Shown here piece by piece: positions 1 to 8,175 of a DNA stretch of 51,482 nucleotides. Numbering within the stretch: position 1 is the first letter of the stretch; each line of letters opens with the position of its first letter. A program made the position numbers and the translations under genes. This stretch comes from Alphaproteobacteria bacterium (GTDB lineage: Bacteria; Pseudomonadota; Alphaproteobacteria; UBA2966), in NCBI GenBank assembly GCA_018650465.1, contig JABIFY010000028.1:1-51482 (forward strand), written 5' to 3'. Under the pieces are notes generated by a model. The model searched no databases, was not told where the DNA came from, and saw nothing but the letters and a program-made list of their open reading frames with translations.

Positions 1-396
1 CCAAAGGGGGATGTGCTCTCCTAACGGTGTGGATAAGGCCTTGCCAAGTAATTGCTGCATATTTTGAGACTTTCTTTGGTCGGAGAATCTCAAAGTATGA
101 ATCACTTCAGGGCTTTATCCTATTAAGTCGGGTACTGTGCTATATATCTTTGGAAATTGGCTTCATTGGCCCTATTTGGAGGAATAAATGGTCGGTTTTG
201 CCCACAATCTGCCTGCACACATACCACTGTATGCGTAAAATACTTGTGCATACAATTTTTGGTTTGTGTCCTTTAGTCAATGCCGTGTGTTGATCTGGTA
301 TCTTCCCTGTAAATAATTCGGCAAAGAAATTGGCAAGCTGGGTATGCTGTATCCAATAATTATATTAGCGGCTGTTTTTGTGACAAATCTTTACCA
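1..396. other. AT-rich stretch without a recognisable gene
   Basis: I see no convincing gene here. An 88-codon open frame at 27-293 on the plus strand has no ribosome binding site, an odd composition rich in Cys, Trp and Ile, and no recognisable motif, so I leave it uncalled. The stretch is more AT-rich than the core genes to the right, which fits the interior of an integrated element. It must hold the promoter of the lipoprotein gene that follows, but I cannot place it firmly. Confidence 0.4.
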
Positions 397-414
397 ATGG
401 AAACAACACATAAT

Positions 415-1389
415 ATGCGCCTGACAGCCTTTTTGATCGCGCTCTTACTAGTATCTGGCTGTGCACCGCAATTTTACCCTGGTGGGAAGAGGCTCCATAC
501 ACCGGCGATTTCAGAGCATCTACTCACCACGAGTGATCAAGTTGACTTGCCAGTCCGTGTATGGCCAGCAGAAACTGGCAAGCCCAAGGCAGTCATAATC
601 GCATTACATGGCTTCAACGATTATTCCAGAGCATTTGAGAAACCGGCGATCTGGTGGTCAAAGATGGGGCTTACAATATATGCCTACGATCAGCGCGGGT
701 TTGGTGCGGCACCGCATTCAGGTTATTGGTCCAGCGCAGATACGATGGCCGCAGATTTGGGTGATGCTATCAAAGCGACACATACCCTTCACCCCGGTAT
801 CCCACTGTATATTCTGGGTAGCAGTATGGGCGGGGCTGTCATTCTGACAGCACTGGGTAAACAAGATACTACTTCAAACGAACACGTTAGTGGCGTCATT
901 CTTGTCGGTCCGGCTGTGTGGGGCGGTCATGCAATGAATCCAATTTTGTCATTTTTGCTTTGGTTAGGTGCGCACACTGTTCCAGCCAACCACCTGACTG
1001 ATGAAGGTTTGCGAATAAAGCCATCTGACAATCTTCCGATGTTGCGTGCGCTTGGGCGCGATCCACTGATTATAAAGTCGAGTCGAACTGATACGATTTA
1101 TGGTCTTACTGAGTTGATGGGAGCCGCTCTGAACTCAGCCCCCAATCTGGATCGACCTACTTTGGTACTGGGTGCGGCAAATGATGAACTGGTTCCTAGC
1201 GAAGCGCATCAGTCGCTGCTCCGTTTGCTGGAAACTGAACATAACGCTGTTACCTATCCAAACGGCTGGCACATGTTGTTGAGAGACTTGCAGGCAAAAA
1301 TTGTCTGGCGAGACATTTTGTCGTGGATCAGAAACAGACACGCTCCACTGCCTTCAGGAGACGGGCGAGAGCCAAAAAATTCAAAATGA
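415..1389 (+). CDS. Lipoprotein alpha/beta hydrolase, monoacylglycerol-lipase-like
   Basis: Predicted membrane-anchored serine hydrolase of about 324 residues, probably cleaving a lipid ester or acylglycerol. The ATG at 415 is preferred over the in-frame ATG at 397 because it puts a compact lipoprotein signal directly at the N-terminus: a charged start, a hydrophobic core, then the lipobox LVSGC with Cys16 as the lipidation site. The hydrolase fold follows: an HGF oxyanion segment, the nucleophile elbow GSSMG with Ser137, a late Asp in the ANDELVP segment and a His in NGWHM, giving a complete Ser-Asp-His triad. It lies inside the integrated element, upstream of the integrase and on the opposite strand. 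No partner gene is visible, so the substrate is unknown. Family fit is good; anchoring is inferred from the lipobox. Confidence 0.8.
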   Translation: MRLTAFLIALLLVSGCAPQFYPGGKRLHTPAISEHLLTTSDQVDLPVRVWPAETGKPKAVIIALHGFNDYSRAFEKPAIWWSKMGLTIYAYDQRGFGAAPHSGYWSSADTMAADLGDAIKATHTLHPGIPLYILGSSMGGAVILTALGKQDTTSNEHVSGVILVGPAVWGGHAMNPILSFLLWLGAHTVPANHLTDEGLRIKPSDNLPMLRALGRDPLIIKSSRTDTIYGLTELMGAALNSAPNLDRPTLVLGAANDELVPSEAHQSLLRLLETEHNAVTYPNGWHMLLRDLQAKIVWRDILSWIRNRHAPLPSGDGREPKNSK

Positions 1390-1497
1390 ATCGGAATCAC
1401 GAAATTGTTGGTAACCGATGATATCGTTCAGCGAATCTTGGCGAAATTCTTGTCAAAACTTGCGGTCGAAATCGTACTTCAAAGCTGTTGAAGCTGG

Positions 1498-2709
1498 TCA
1501 TCGCGTATCCGGATCACCCTGTTGAATGCCTTCGCTTTCTTGTTTCCCGACAATCAATTTGGACAGCCGCAGCCCCCATGCCTCCAGGGCCTCACGCTTT
1601 TCGTTGTCATAGCTGTGACGGTCATAAACAGCCGTAACGCCGCTTTCAGCGTGGTTCAAAATTTTGGAAACTGTCAGGCGATTGATACCCATACTGGTCA
1701 TATAGCTGGCCGCTGTCCGCCTCAAATCGTGCGGAGTAACATTTTCCAATTCCAGGTATTCCTTGTTGTTTCTCATGGCATGGTCAACAGCGGGACCTGT
1801 AATCGGTTTGTCACCATGAGGCGACGGGAAAAGCCATCTGGAATCGCCAGCAACACTATTGATTTGTTTCAGCAGTTCAAGGGCAATCTGTGAAAGTGGG
1901 ACCCGGTGCGCCAAACCATTTTTTGCTTTCTCCGGCGGGATCGTCCATATCTGTTCGTCAAAGTCTATCTCTGACCATTCGGCCCCAATCACTTCACCTT
2001 TGCGTTGTGCTGTCGCGAATTGAAGCTTCAAAGCAAAGCGTATGGAGTCTGACATTTTTGCCTGGGCGAGATTGTTCCACAGTATTTCCGTTTCGGCTGG
2101 CGTCAGTACTCGGTCACGCTGTTTCTTCTTGCCAGGGGCTTTCACCATATAGCAGGGGCTTGCCTGGACAATGTCTCGACTAATTGCCCAGTTGTACATT
2201 TTTCGTATCACTGCAAGTGTTTGGTTCGCTTGGATCGGCGCACCACGATCAACAATGCTGTCCAGCAACTTGATCACGTCACGGCGAACAATGTCAGCAG
2301 CCTTCCTGCGGCCCCAGTCTGGCTCAACATCCTTGCGAAGAATTCGCTCATCCTCAACCCAGCTACGTTTGTTCGGCTTTGCCCACTTCTCAATGTAATC
2401 ACTGATCAAGTCAGAAACGGTGTCAGCATCCCTTTCAGCTTTTCTCTGGTCCACCAACGCGGCACCAGGATCAATCCCATGATCAAGTTGTTTTTGTGCG
2501 TCAGCCAATGCAATGCGCGCATCCGCAAGTCCCATGCCTGGGTACTTGCCAAACGTCATACGACGCGGTCTGCCGTCAAAGTGATACAGCCACACCCAGG
2601 ATTTCTGGCCCCGTGGCGTGATGCGGACGCCAAAGCCATTGCCCTCCCAGACTTCGTAACGCTGGGCTTTGGTTTTGAGAGTTTTGATCTTGTTGTCTGT
2701 GAACGCCAT
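1498..2709 (-). CDS. P4-type tyrosine integrase (DUF4102 + phage integrase)
   Basis: Site-specific tyrosine recombinase of 403 residues, the usual length for P4-like island integrases. The first ~90 residues match the DUF4102 arm-binding domain (DNKIKTLK, then GFGVRITPRGQKSW and a FGKYPGM segment). The C-terminal catalytic domain shows the first Arg in ATAQRKGE, the HDLRR box, a later His in LNHAE and a Tyr in VYDRHSY, so all key residues seem present and the enzyme looks intact. It is read towards the element interior and starts about 200 bp from a tRNA-like 3' end at 2904-2948, the usual geometry for an integrase beside its attachment site. A perfect palindrome and direct repeats lie just upstream of the start and may bind the integrase or an excisionase. 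Confidence 0.93.
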   Translation of the reverse strand: MAFTDNKIKTLKTKAQRYEVWEGNGFGVRITPRGQKSWVWLYHFDGRPRRMTFGKYPGMGLADARIALADAQKQLDHGIDPGAALVDQRKAERDADTVSDLISDYIEKWAKPNKRSWVEDERILRKDVEPDWGRRKAADIVRRDVIKLLDSIVDRGAPIQANQTLAVIRKMYNWAISRDIVQASPCYMVKAPGKKKQRDRVLTPAETEILWNNLAQAKMSDSIRFALKLQFATAQRKGEVIGAEWSEIDFDEQIWTIPPEKAKNGLAHRVPLSQIALELLKQINSVAGDSRWLFPSPHGDKPITGPAVDHAMRNNKEYLELENVTPHDLRRTAASYMTSMGINRLTVSKILNHAESGVTAVYDRHSYDNEKREALEAWGLRLSKLIVGKQESEGIQQGDPDTR

Positions 2710-2731
2710 GCCGCCGACTTTCCATTGTCAC

Positions 2732-2774
2732 TTTGCTACCCCAGAATTCTGGGGTAGCAAATGGGGTAGCAAAA
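2732..2774. repeat. 30-bp perfect palindrome plus direct repeat upstream of the integrase
   Basis: Positions 2732-2761 form a perfect palindrome with half-site TTTGCTACCCCAGAA, centred between 2746 and 2747. The motif GGGGTAGCAAA occurs at 2751-2761 and again at 2763-2773, 12 bp apart, with an inverted copy in the left arm. The block lies 23-65 bp upstream of the integrase start codon. Such sites near P4-type integrases are plausible operators or recombinase/excisionase arm sites; that role is inference. Confidence 0.75.
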
Positions 2775-2903
2775 CCATTGATACTGTCTGAAACGGCATG
2801 AGGCAAGATAGGGTATTAAATATATTTAAAACAAGGACTAATGTGCGGTATAGTCTGTTTCGTCAGGTTTCAAGAAGTCGCAGATCGTATAGATATTGTC
2901 TAA

Positions 2904-2948
2904 TTCGTAATCAGTAGGTCGGAGGTTCAATTCCCCCCTGCGGCACCA
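2904..2948 (+). other. tRNA-Thr(CGT)-like 3' end, probable right attachment site
   Basis: These 45 bases read as a tRNA from the anticodon loop to the CCA end: loop TTCGTAA (anticodon CGT, Thr), a 3' anticodon stem, a 5-base variable region AGGTC, the T arm around TTCAATT, an acceptor strand CTGCGGC, then A and CCA, followed by a T-rich tract. No matching 5' half (D arm, TAGCTCAG-like) lies upstream, and the T stem has an A-C mismatch, so this is not a working tRNA. Integrases of this class recombine at tRNA 3' ends. With the tRNA oriented left to right, the element should lie to the left and the intact tRNA beyond the window. Confidence 0.75.
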
Positions 2949-3199
2949 TTTTTCTTCAATAAAATAAATACCTAGTCATCGGCTACCGCTGGCTAAGTAA
3001 TTGTCCCATTCAGCAACCACATAGCAATCAAGCGATATAGTGAGCTCTGATACTTAGAGGGGCTACATGCTACCGACGCAGTGAAAGCCTTCGCCAGTGA
3101 CACAAGATTGGTAATTGCTGTCAGTATCGATTGTGATTTTTACACAAGAGTCATTATCACGGTTGATAAAGGCAGATTCAGTCGACACGATACGCAACC

Positions 3200-5722
3200 A
3201 TGACCAAGCTGCCAATTGATGACATTTTACCGGAACTCTGTGCGAGCCTGGAGAGCGTCTCCAACGCTGTATTACAGGCCGCACCAGGTGCCGGTAAAAC
3301 CACGCGGATTCCACTGGCGCTTTTGGATGCGCCCTGGCGACAGGGTGGCAAGATCATCATGCTTGAACCGCGCCGTCTGGCCGCACGTGCAGCAGCTCGT
3401 CGTATGGCTCAAACTTTGGGCGAGCAGGTCGGTAAAACGGTCGGTTATCGCGTCCAACTGGACAGCAAAACCGGCCCGGACACGATCATCGAGGTCGTCA
3501 CCGAAGGCATTCTGACCCGACGCCTGCAACGTGACCCCGCTTTGGAAGGGGTCGCTGCGGTCATCTTTGATGAGTTTCATGAACGCAACCTGCAGGCCGA
3601 CCTGGGTCTGGCTTTATGTCTGGACTGTCAGGCGGGCCTCCGCGAGGATCTGCGTATTTTGGTGATGTCCGCTACATTGGACGTGGCGCCAGTTGCTGCC
3701 ATGATGGGAGACGTTCCGGTTATCGCAAGTGCGGGCCGCGATTTTCCCATCGAGACACGTTATCTTGGCAAGCCACCCGTTGATCGTTTCAAAGACAGTT
3801 TCTGTCCGGCTGTAGCCTCGGCAGTGAAGCAGTCACTGAAAGAGGATGCGGGAAGCATTTTGGTATTCCTTCCAGGGGAGGGCGAAATTCGGCGGGTTGA
3901 AAACCTGCTCAAGGAAGCCTCTCTCCCTGACAATGTTGACCTGTTGCCCCTATACGGAGCCCTTCACCAGAGCCAGCAAGACCAAGCCATAGCGCCGCCA
4001 CATTCGGGACGCCGGAAGATTGTTCTCGCAACAGCCATCGCGGAGACCAGCCTGACTATCGAGGGCATCCGCGTTGTTGTCGATGGTGGCCAGTCTCGCA
4101 ACCCGAAGTTCGATCCCCAAAGTGGCATGACCCGCCTGGTCACGGAACCAGTTTCACTGGCGGGCGCTACGCAACGACAAGGACGTGCAGGTCGACTGGA
4201 ACCCGGTGTCTGTTATCGACTGTGGGACAAGGCAGGGGAAGGCGCGTTCAGACAGTTCTCTCAACCTGAAATCCTTGAAGCCGATCTGGCGCCTCTGGCT
4301 TTGGACCTTGCGAACTGGGGCATTCACGATCCTCAATCCTTATGCTGGCTCACCCCGCCGCCAAAAGCTCCATTGGCTCAAGCGCAAGACCTGTTGAAAC
4401 TGTTGGAAGCTATAGATGACCAGGGAAGGATCACCGGCCATGGACGCAAGATGGCCAAGCTGCCGATGCATTCTCGTCTGGCCCATATGGTAATCAAGGG
4501 CGCGAGGTTGGGATGGGCAGAAATCGCCTGTTCCGTCGCTGCCCTGCTAACGGACAGGGATATAGCCCAGCGTGATGGTCGCTATCCTGTGCCGGTGGAT
4601 TTAAACCTACGTGTAAGTGCCTTGAAGGGTGAGCAAACAAGCCTGCATATAAACCGCAATGCCCTCAACCGTACCAGGGCACTGGCCAAACAATGGTTGA
4701 GACACGCACCAAGGCAAATCGATCACGCTCTGGACTTGTCGCCGGTGGAACAGGTAGGTGCGATGACTGCCCTTGCCTATCCGGACCGGATTGCACAACG
4801 CCGTCCCGGCGGGGAATCCCGGTATCGTTTGAGCAACGGGAAAGGGGCCATCCAACCTTCAGAAGATGCTTTGCGCGACGCTCCTTATCTGGCGATAGCG
4901 TTGGTTAGCGGTGAAATCCGAGACGCCCACATAAGACTGGCAGCCCCCATTTCTGCCTCGACCATTGAATTCCTGTATCAGAACCAGATATCTGAAGACG
5001 AAACCGCGCTTTGGGATAGCCAAAGCCGGTCGGTTTTGGCCCGCAAGCAAAGACGCCTGAATGCCCTGGTGCTAAGCGATGCACCGGCCAAAAACATTCC
5101 TGCCGACAAAATTGCTGAAGCCCTTGTTGATGGCATACGCGATATTGGACTGCAGTGCCTGCCCTGGAGCAAGGAAGCCACTGAATGGCAGCAACGGGTG
5201 CAATGTTATTATCAAGCCACTGGCAAGGGGCTCGACTTGTCGGATGACACGTTACTTGAGACGGTTGATGAATGGCTACTGCCCTACCTGGTGGGCAAGA
5301 TGCGCCTTGACCATCTGAAGTCACTGGACATGCTGGCAATATTGAAAGCCTTGCTGGATTGGCCCGCTCAGCATGCCGTGGAAAAACAAGCACCCAGCCA
5401 CTTTACAGTTCCCAGCGGGTCAAGTATCCGAATTGATTACACCGACACGGCGGCGCCGGTGCTGCCAGTGAAACTGCAGGAAATGTTTGGGAAAACAGAA
5501 ACACCATGCATCATAGGTGGCAAACTACCGTTGACGATCCATCTCCTGTCACCAGCGGGACGACCATTGCAAATCACTCAGGACCTTCCTGCTTTCTGGA
5601 GCAACGCCTATCCGCAGGTAAAATCCGAGATGAAAGGCCGCTATCCCAAACACCCTTGGCCCGATAATCCCAAGACAGCAACGGCGACGCGGCACACCAA
5701 GAACAAAATGGGTAAAAAATAA
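3200..5722 (+). CDS. hrpB: ATP-dependent RNA helicase HrpB
   Basis: DEAH-box helicase of 840 residues, close to the usual HrpB size. The N-terminal RecA domain shows the Walker A motif GAGKT near residues 30-34, the DEXH box as DEFH near 124, and SATL near 157. The second RecA domain carries a long helicase C region with the arginine-finger motif QRQGRAGR. The C-terminal third matches the HrpB-specific domain (region around LPYLVGKMRLDHL and the terminal FWSNAYPQVKSEMKGRYPKH). HrpB proteins are cytoplasmic and their cellular role is poorly defined. The ATG at 3200 has no strong Shine-Dalgarno sequence, but the helicase domain begins right after it. It stands alone, with no operon partner, just right of the attachment site. 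Confidence 0.95.
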   Translation: MTKLPIDDILPELCASLESVSNAVLQAAPGAGKTTRIPLALLDAPWRQGGKIIMLEPRRLAARAAARRMAQTLGEQVGKTVGYRVQLDSKTGPDTIIEVVTEGILTRRLQRDPALEGVAAVIFDEFHERNLQADLGLALCLDCQAGLREDLRILVMSATLDVAPVAAMMGDVPVIASAGRDFPIETRYLGKPPVDRFKDSFCPAVASAVKQSLKEDAGSILVFLPGEGEIRRVENLLKEASLPDNVDLLPLYGALHQSQQDQAIAPPHSGRRKIVLATAIAETSLTIEGIRVVVDGGQSRNPKFDPQSGMTRLVTEPVSLAGATQRQGRAGRLEPGVCYRLWDKAGEGAFRQFSQPEILEADLAPLALDLANWGIHDPQSLCWLTPPPKAPLAQAQDLLKLLEAIDDQGRITGHGRKMAKLPMHSRLAHMVIKGARLGWAEIACSVAALLTDRDIAQRDGRYPVPVDLNLRVSALKGEQTSLHINRNALNRTRALAKQWLRHAPRQIDHALDLSPVEQVGAMTALAYPDRIAQRRPGGESRYRLSNGKGAIQPSEDALRDAPYLAIALVSGEIRDAHIRLAAPISASTIEFLYQNQISEDETALWDSQSRSVLARKQRRLNALVLSDAPAKNIPADKIAEALVDGIRDIGLQCLPWSKEATEWQQRVQCYYQATGKGLDLSDDTLLETVDEWLLPYLVGKMRLDHLKSLDMLAILKALLDWPAQHAVEKQAPSHFTVPSGSSIRIDYTDTAAPVLPVKLQEMFGKTETPCIIGGKLPLTIHLLSPAGRPLQITQDLPAFWSNAYPQVKSEMKGRYPKHPWPDNPKTATATRHTKNKMGKK

Positions 5723-5797
5723 AATAACAGTGAGGTGCTTCCCACAACTATTTCGGATAATGCCTCAACACTGATTTGAAGCGGAGACTAATTATCC

Positions 5798-6088
5798 GTG
5801 TTGCACAAACACATGGACTGTTTGCTGGGTCCGGAATGTGAAAATTCTGTGCCCATATTTACAGTTATCGACTTTGAAGCCGCCGATTACAAACGTGACA
5901 GCGCACGTGCTGTGGCTTCTGTTGGTATTGTGACGGCGAGTCGTTTCCAGCGTCAAGTTAGTCCGCCAAGCACCCGAAAGCGGGCCCATCTTTGTTGGCA
6001 GGTGAAATACTGCTGTAGATCCAAATCAGACAATCCAAAGTCCATACTATTAACTGAAAACGGGATTTTCGGAGTCCAGCAGGACTGA
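5798..6088 (+). pseudogene. Remnant of a DEDD-type 3'-5' exonuclease
   Basis: The 96-codon frame contains a clear family start: FTVIDFEAADYKRDSA near residues 21-36 resembles the Exo I motif of DnaQ-like exonucleases, with Asp25 and Glu27 as the metal ligands. The following VGIV and a PPSTRKRAHLCW segment still resemble the family, but the reading then turns into unrelated sequence and stops. The Exo II and Exo III motifs expected over the next ~120 residues are missing. I read it as a decayed 5' fragment. No partner gene is near. It is unlikely to make a working enzyme. Confidence 0.5.
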
Positions 6089-6184
6089 TTAAAAATACGC
6101 AAATTTCCAATCCAGGTAACTTGGACCTACTTAACCCCAACCCCGCTTGTTCAAATGACAAAGTCTTTCAGATTTCAAATTTGC

Positions 6185-6235
6185 TTGACAACTTACCAAT
6201 TGATAAGTATTTAATTTACCGAGCGCTTGGTAAGT
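6185..6235 (+). promoter_or_regulatory. tetR promoter with two palindromic operator candidates
   Basis: A -35 box TTGACA (6185-6190) is followed after exactly 17 bp by TATTTA (6208-6213). Two palindromes overlap it. ACTTACCAATTGATAAGT (6191-6208) fills the spacer with one mismatched pair. ACCGAGCGCTTGGT (6218-6231) lies at the expected transcription start and fits the ACCnAGCGCTnGGT form. The outer arms ACTTACCAA (6191-6199) and TTGGTAAGT (6227-6235) are perfect inverted copies. This is the layout expected for autorepression by the TetR protein encoded next. Confidence 0.65.
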
Positions 6236-6263
6236 TAGCGCAAATGAAATTTTGGGGTGCAGG

Positions 6264-6881
6264 ATGGAAGCAGTTGCTCAAAGCAGTGTGCGCAAGAGGC
6301 GGGGTGGACGTCAGGTTATACTCGATGCCGCTCTCGAGATGTTCTATGCGCATGGTTACCAGGCTGCCTCAATCCGCGATATCGGCTCCGAAGCTGGCGT
6401 TTCACAGGCGGCTCTTTACCACCATTTTCCAGGCAAGGAAGACCTTTTATTCACCATTATTGATGAATTTTCCGACCTTATTCTGGAAGTTACGTCGACT
6501 GCATTGAACGAATACGACGATGCAATTGAGAGCCTGACGAACGCGATCCGTTACCATGTCGGTTTTATGAGTACTCATCGCAAGCAACTTCGCATTCTGT
6601 TTGAAGACAAGCGTCACCTCAGCGGTGAATTCGAGAAAATTTCACGGTCCAAGGAGAAAGAAATTTTTGGTCTCTATCGTGACGCCCTGAAAGCGGTTCA
6701 GGAGGTGGGCTATTTGGCGGATGCCGACCTTACATCCGCGACCTTCAGCACGCTTGGAATCATCAACTGGAACTACCACTGGTTCGTTCCCGGCGGCCGG
6801 ATGACGATTGAAGATCTGACAGATCAAATCACCCGTTTCATTTTTCAGGGAATACTCAACGAAGCAGGACGCTCAAGATGA
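6264..6881 (+). CDS. TetR-family transcriptional regulator
   Basis: Repressor of about 205 residues, typical for TetR. The N-terminal helix-turn-helix is plain: AALEMFYAHGYQAASIRDIGS..., then AGVSQAALYHHF and GKEDLLF within the first ~60 residues. The remainder is the helical ligand-binding domain, which is not diagnostic. The ATG at 6264 is preferred over an upstream TTG at 6252 because the family alignment begins close to it and GGGG lies 7-10 bases upstream. It precedes the Liv/CoA catabolic operon by 57 bp on the same strand, so it probably controls that operon. Its ligand is then likely the substrate or a CoA ester. Two palindromes in its own promoter suggest autoregulation. Confidence 0.88.
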   Translation: MEAVAQSSVRKRRGGRQVILDAALEMFYAHGYQAASIRDIGSEAGVSQAALYHHFPGKEDLLFTIIDEFSDLILEVTSTALNEYDDAIESLTNAIRYHVGFMSTHRKQLRILFEDKRHLSGEFEKISRSKEKEIFGLYRDALKAVQEVGYLADADLTSATFSTLGIINWNYHWFVPGGRMTIEDLTDQITRFIFQGILNEAGRSR

Positions 6882-6938
6882 TTGCTGAGCGTTCCGCAAA
6901 TCATAAACGCATCATCATTTAATCAGGGAGACTAAATC

Positions 6939-8078
6939 ATGCGTAAGAAAATTACTCTTTTAACAGCCCTTGTATTTTCAACATCACTGGCAGGTGCAGT
7001 CCATGCAGCCGAGGCAATCAAGATCGGCGCGCCGATCTTGCTGAGCGGTCCGGGTGCCTTTGTCGGCGGCGCACAAAAAAAGACCTTCGAGATGTTATCC
7101 GAAGAAGTAAACAAGGCCGGCGGCATCAATGGACGTAAGCTTGAATTTATCTACTACGATACGGAAGCGAAGCCCGATGTTGCTGTCAGGCTGGTGAAAC
7201 GTCTGATCAAGAAAGATGGCGTTGAAGCCATTTTGGGAATATCAGCCAGCTGGACAGCTCTGCCGGTCTTGCCCATCATCGAAAAGGCGAAGGTGCCGAC
7301 AATTGCTCTCGCATCGGCAAGCAGTATCGTTAACCCTGTCAAGAAATGGGTTTTCAAATCCCCTGCCGGTGATCGTATTGTTGCATCCAAAATGCTGGCA
7401 CACATGAAATCCAAGGGACTGAAAAAACTTGCCCTTGTTTCGTCGCAGGACGGTTTTGGTTCTGGTGGTCATGACGCCGTTGTTTCCCTGGCCAGCGATT
7501 ACGGTATTGAGGTAGTGTTTGACGACCAGTACAAAATGGATGACACCGACATAACGCCGATGCTGAGCCGCATCAAAAAGACCGACGCGGACTCAGTCCT
7601 CAACTGGTCATCGCGCCGTGCACCGGTCGTGATGGCCATGAACTATCGCCAAATGGGTATCAAACTTCCGCTGTTCCACAGCCACGCCAGTTTGTCGCGC
7701 GGGTTTTTGAAGGCTGCGGGCGAAAACGCCAATGGCATTGTTGTCAGCGCGGCAAAATTCTATGGATCGGAAAACCTGCCGCAGAGTGACAGCCAGAAAA
7801 AGGTGATCCAGCAGTATCGCGATAGCTATCAAGCGAAATGGGGAGAGCCTGCAAACCAGTTCGGTGCAGCGGCATTTGACGCCTTCAACGTTCTGGTGGC
7901 TGCAATTCGTAAAGCCGGTACCGACAATGAAAAACTCCGTGCCGCAATTGAAGACACCAAAGGTCATGTGGGCATTGGCGGCAATTACACCTATTCCGCA
8001 ACCGATCATGCTGGTCTGACCCGAAGCTCCCTCGTCATGTACCAGGCTGTCGACGGAAACTGGAAGATGATCAAATAA
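6939..8078 (+). CDS. livK: Branched-chain amino acid-type ABC substrate-binding protein
   Basis: Periplasmic binding protein of 379 residues. A Sec signal peptide (MRKKITLLTALVF..., cleavage near AVHA-AE, residue ~24) precedes a type I periplasmic fold: IKIGAPILLSGPGA, NKAGGINGRKLEFIYYDTEAKPDVAV and VEAILG. These are the standard Peripla_BP_6 landmarks of LivK/BraC-like proteins. GGGAG sits 7 bases before the ATG. It is the first gene after the regulator and would supply the specificity of the transporter. The downstream ligase, SDRs and thiolase suggest the ligand is a carboxylic acid rather than an amino acid; this is inference from context. A stem-loop follows its stop codon. Confidence 0.92.
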   Translation: MRKKITLLTALVFSTSLAGAVHAAEAIKIGAPILLSGPGAFVGGAQKKTFEMLSEEVNKAGGINGRKLEFIYYDTEAKPDVAVRLVKRLIKKDGVEAILGISASWTALPVLPIIEKAKVPTIALASASSIVNPVKKWVFKSPAGDRIVASKMLAHMKSKGLKKLALVSSQDGFGSGGHDAVVSLASDYGIEVVFDDQYKMDDTDITPMLSRIKKTDADSVLNWSSRRAPVVMAMNYRQMGIKLPLFHSHASLSRGFLKAAGENANGIVVSAAKFYGSENLPQSDSQKKVIQQYRDSYQAKWGEPANQFGAAAFDAFNVLVAAIRKAGTDNEKLRAAIEDTKGHVGIGGNYTYSATDHAGLTRSSLVMYQAVDGNWKMIK

Positions 8079-8090
8079 GTGTAAGATCAA

Positions 8091-8119
8091 GGGGGCCGGA
8101 GCACATCCGCCCGGTCCCC
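8091..8119 (+). promoter_or_regulatory. Intercistronic stem-loop after the binding-protein gene
   Basis: GGGGGCCGG (8091-8099) pairs with CCGGTCCCC (8111-8119) across an 11-base loop, with one G-U pair. No T-run follows, so it is a poor terminator. A hairpin here is common after binding-protein genes, where it protects the upstream mRNA and leaves the permeases less expressed. That role is inferred. Confidence 0.5.
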
Positions 8120-8175
8120 AGGTCATCTTTGAAAAACATCAACCATTAACTTCACCAGAAACAGATAACAAATCC

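Noticed and set aside
27-293. 88-codon open frame near the left edge
   Set aside because: No ribosome binding site, no recognisable motif, unlikely composition, AT-rich surroundings.
2904-2948. A working tRNA gene
   Set aside because: Only the 3' half is present; no D arm or 5' acceptor strand lies upstream, and stem mismatches are seen.
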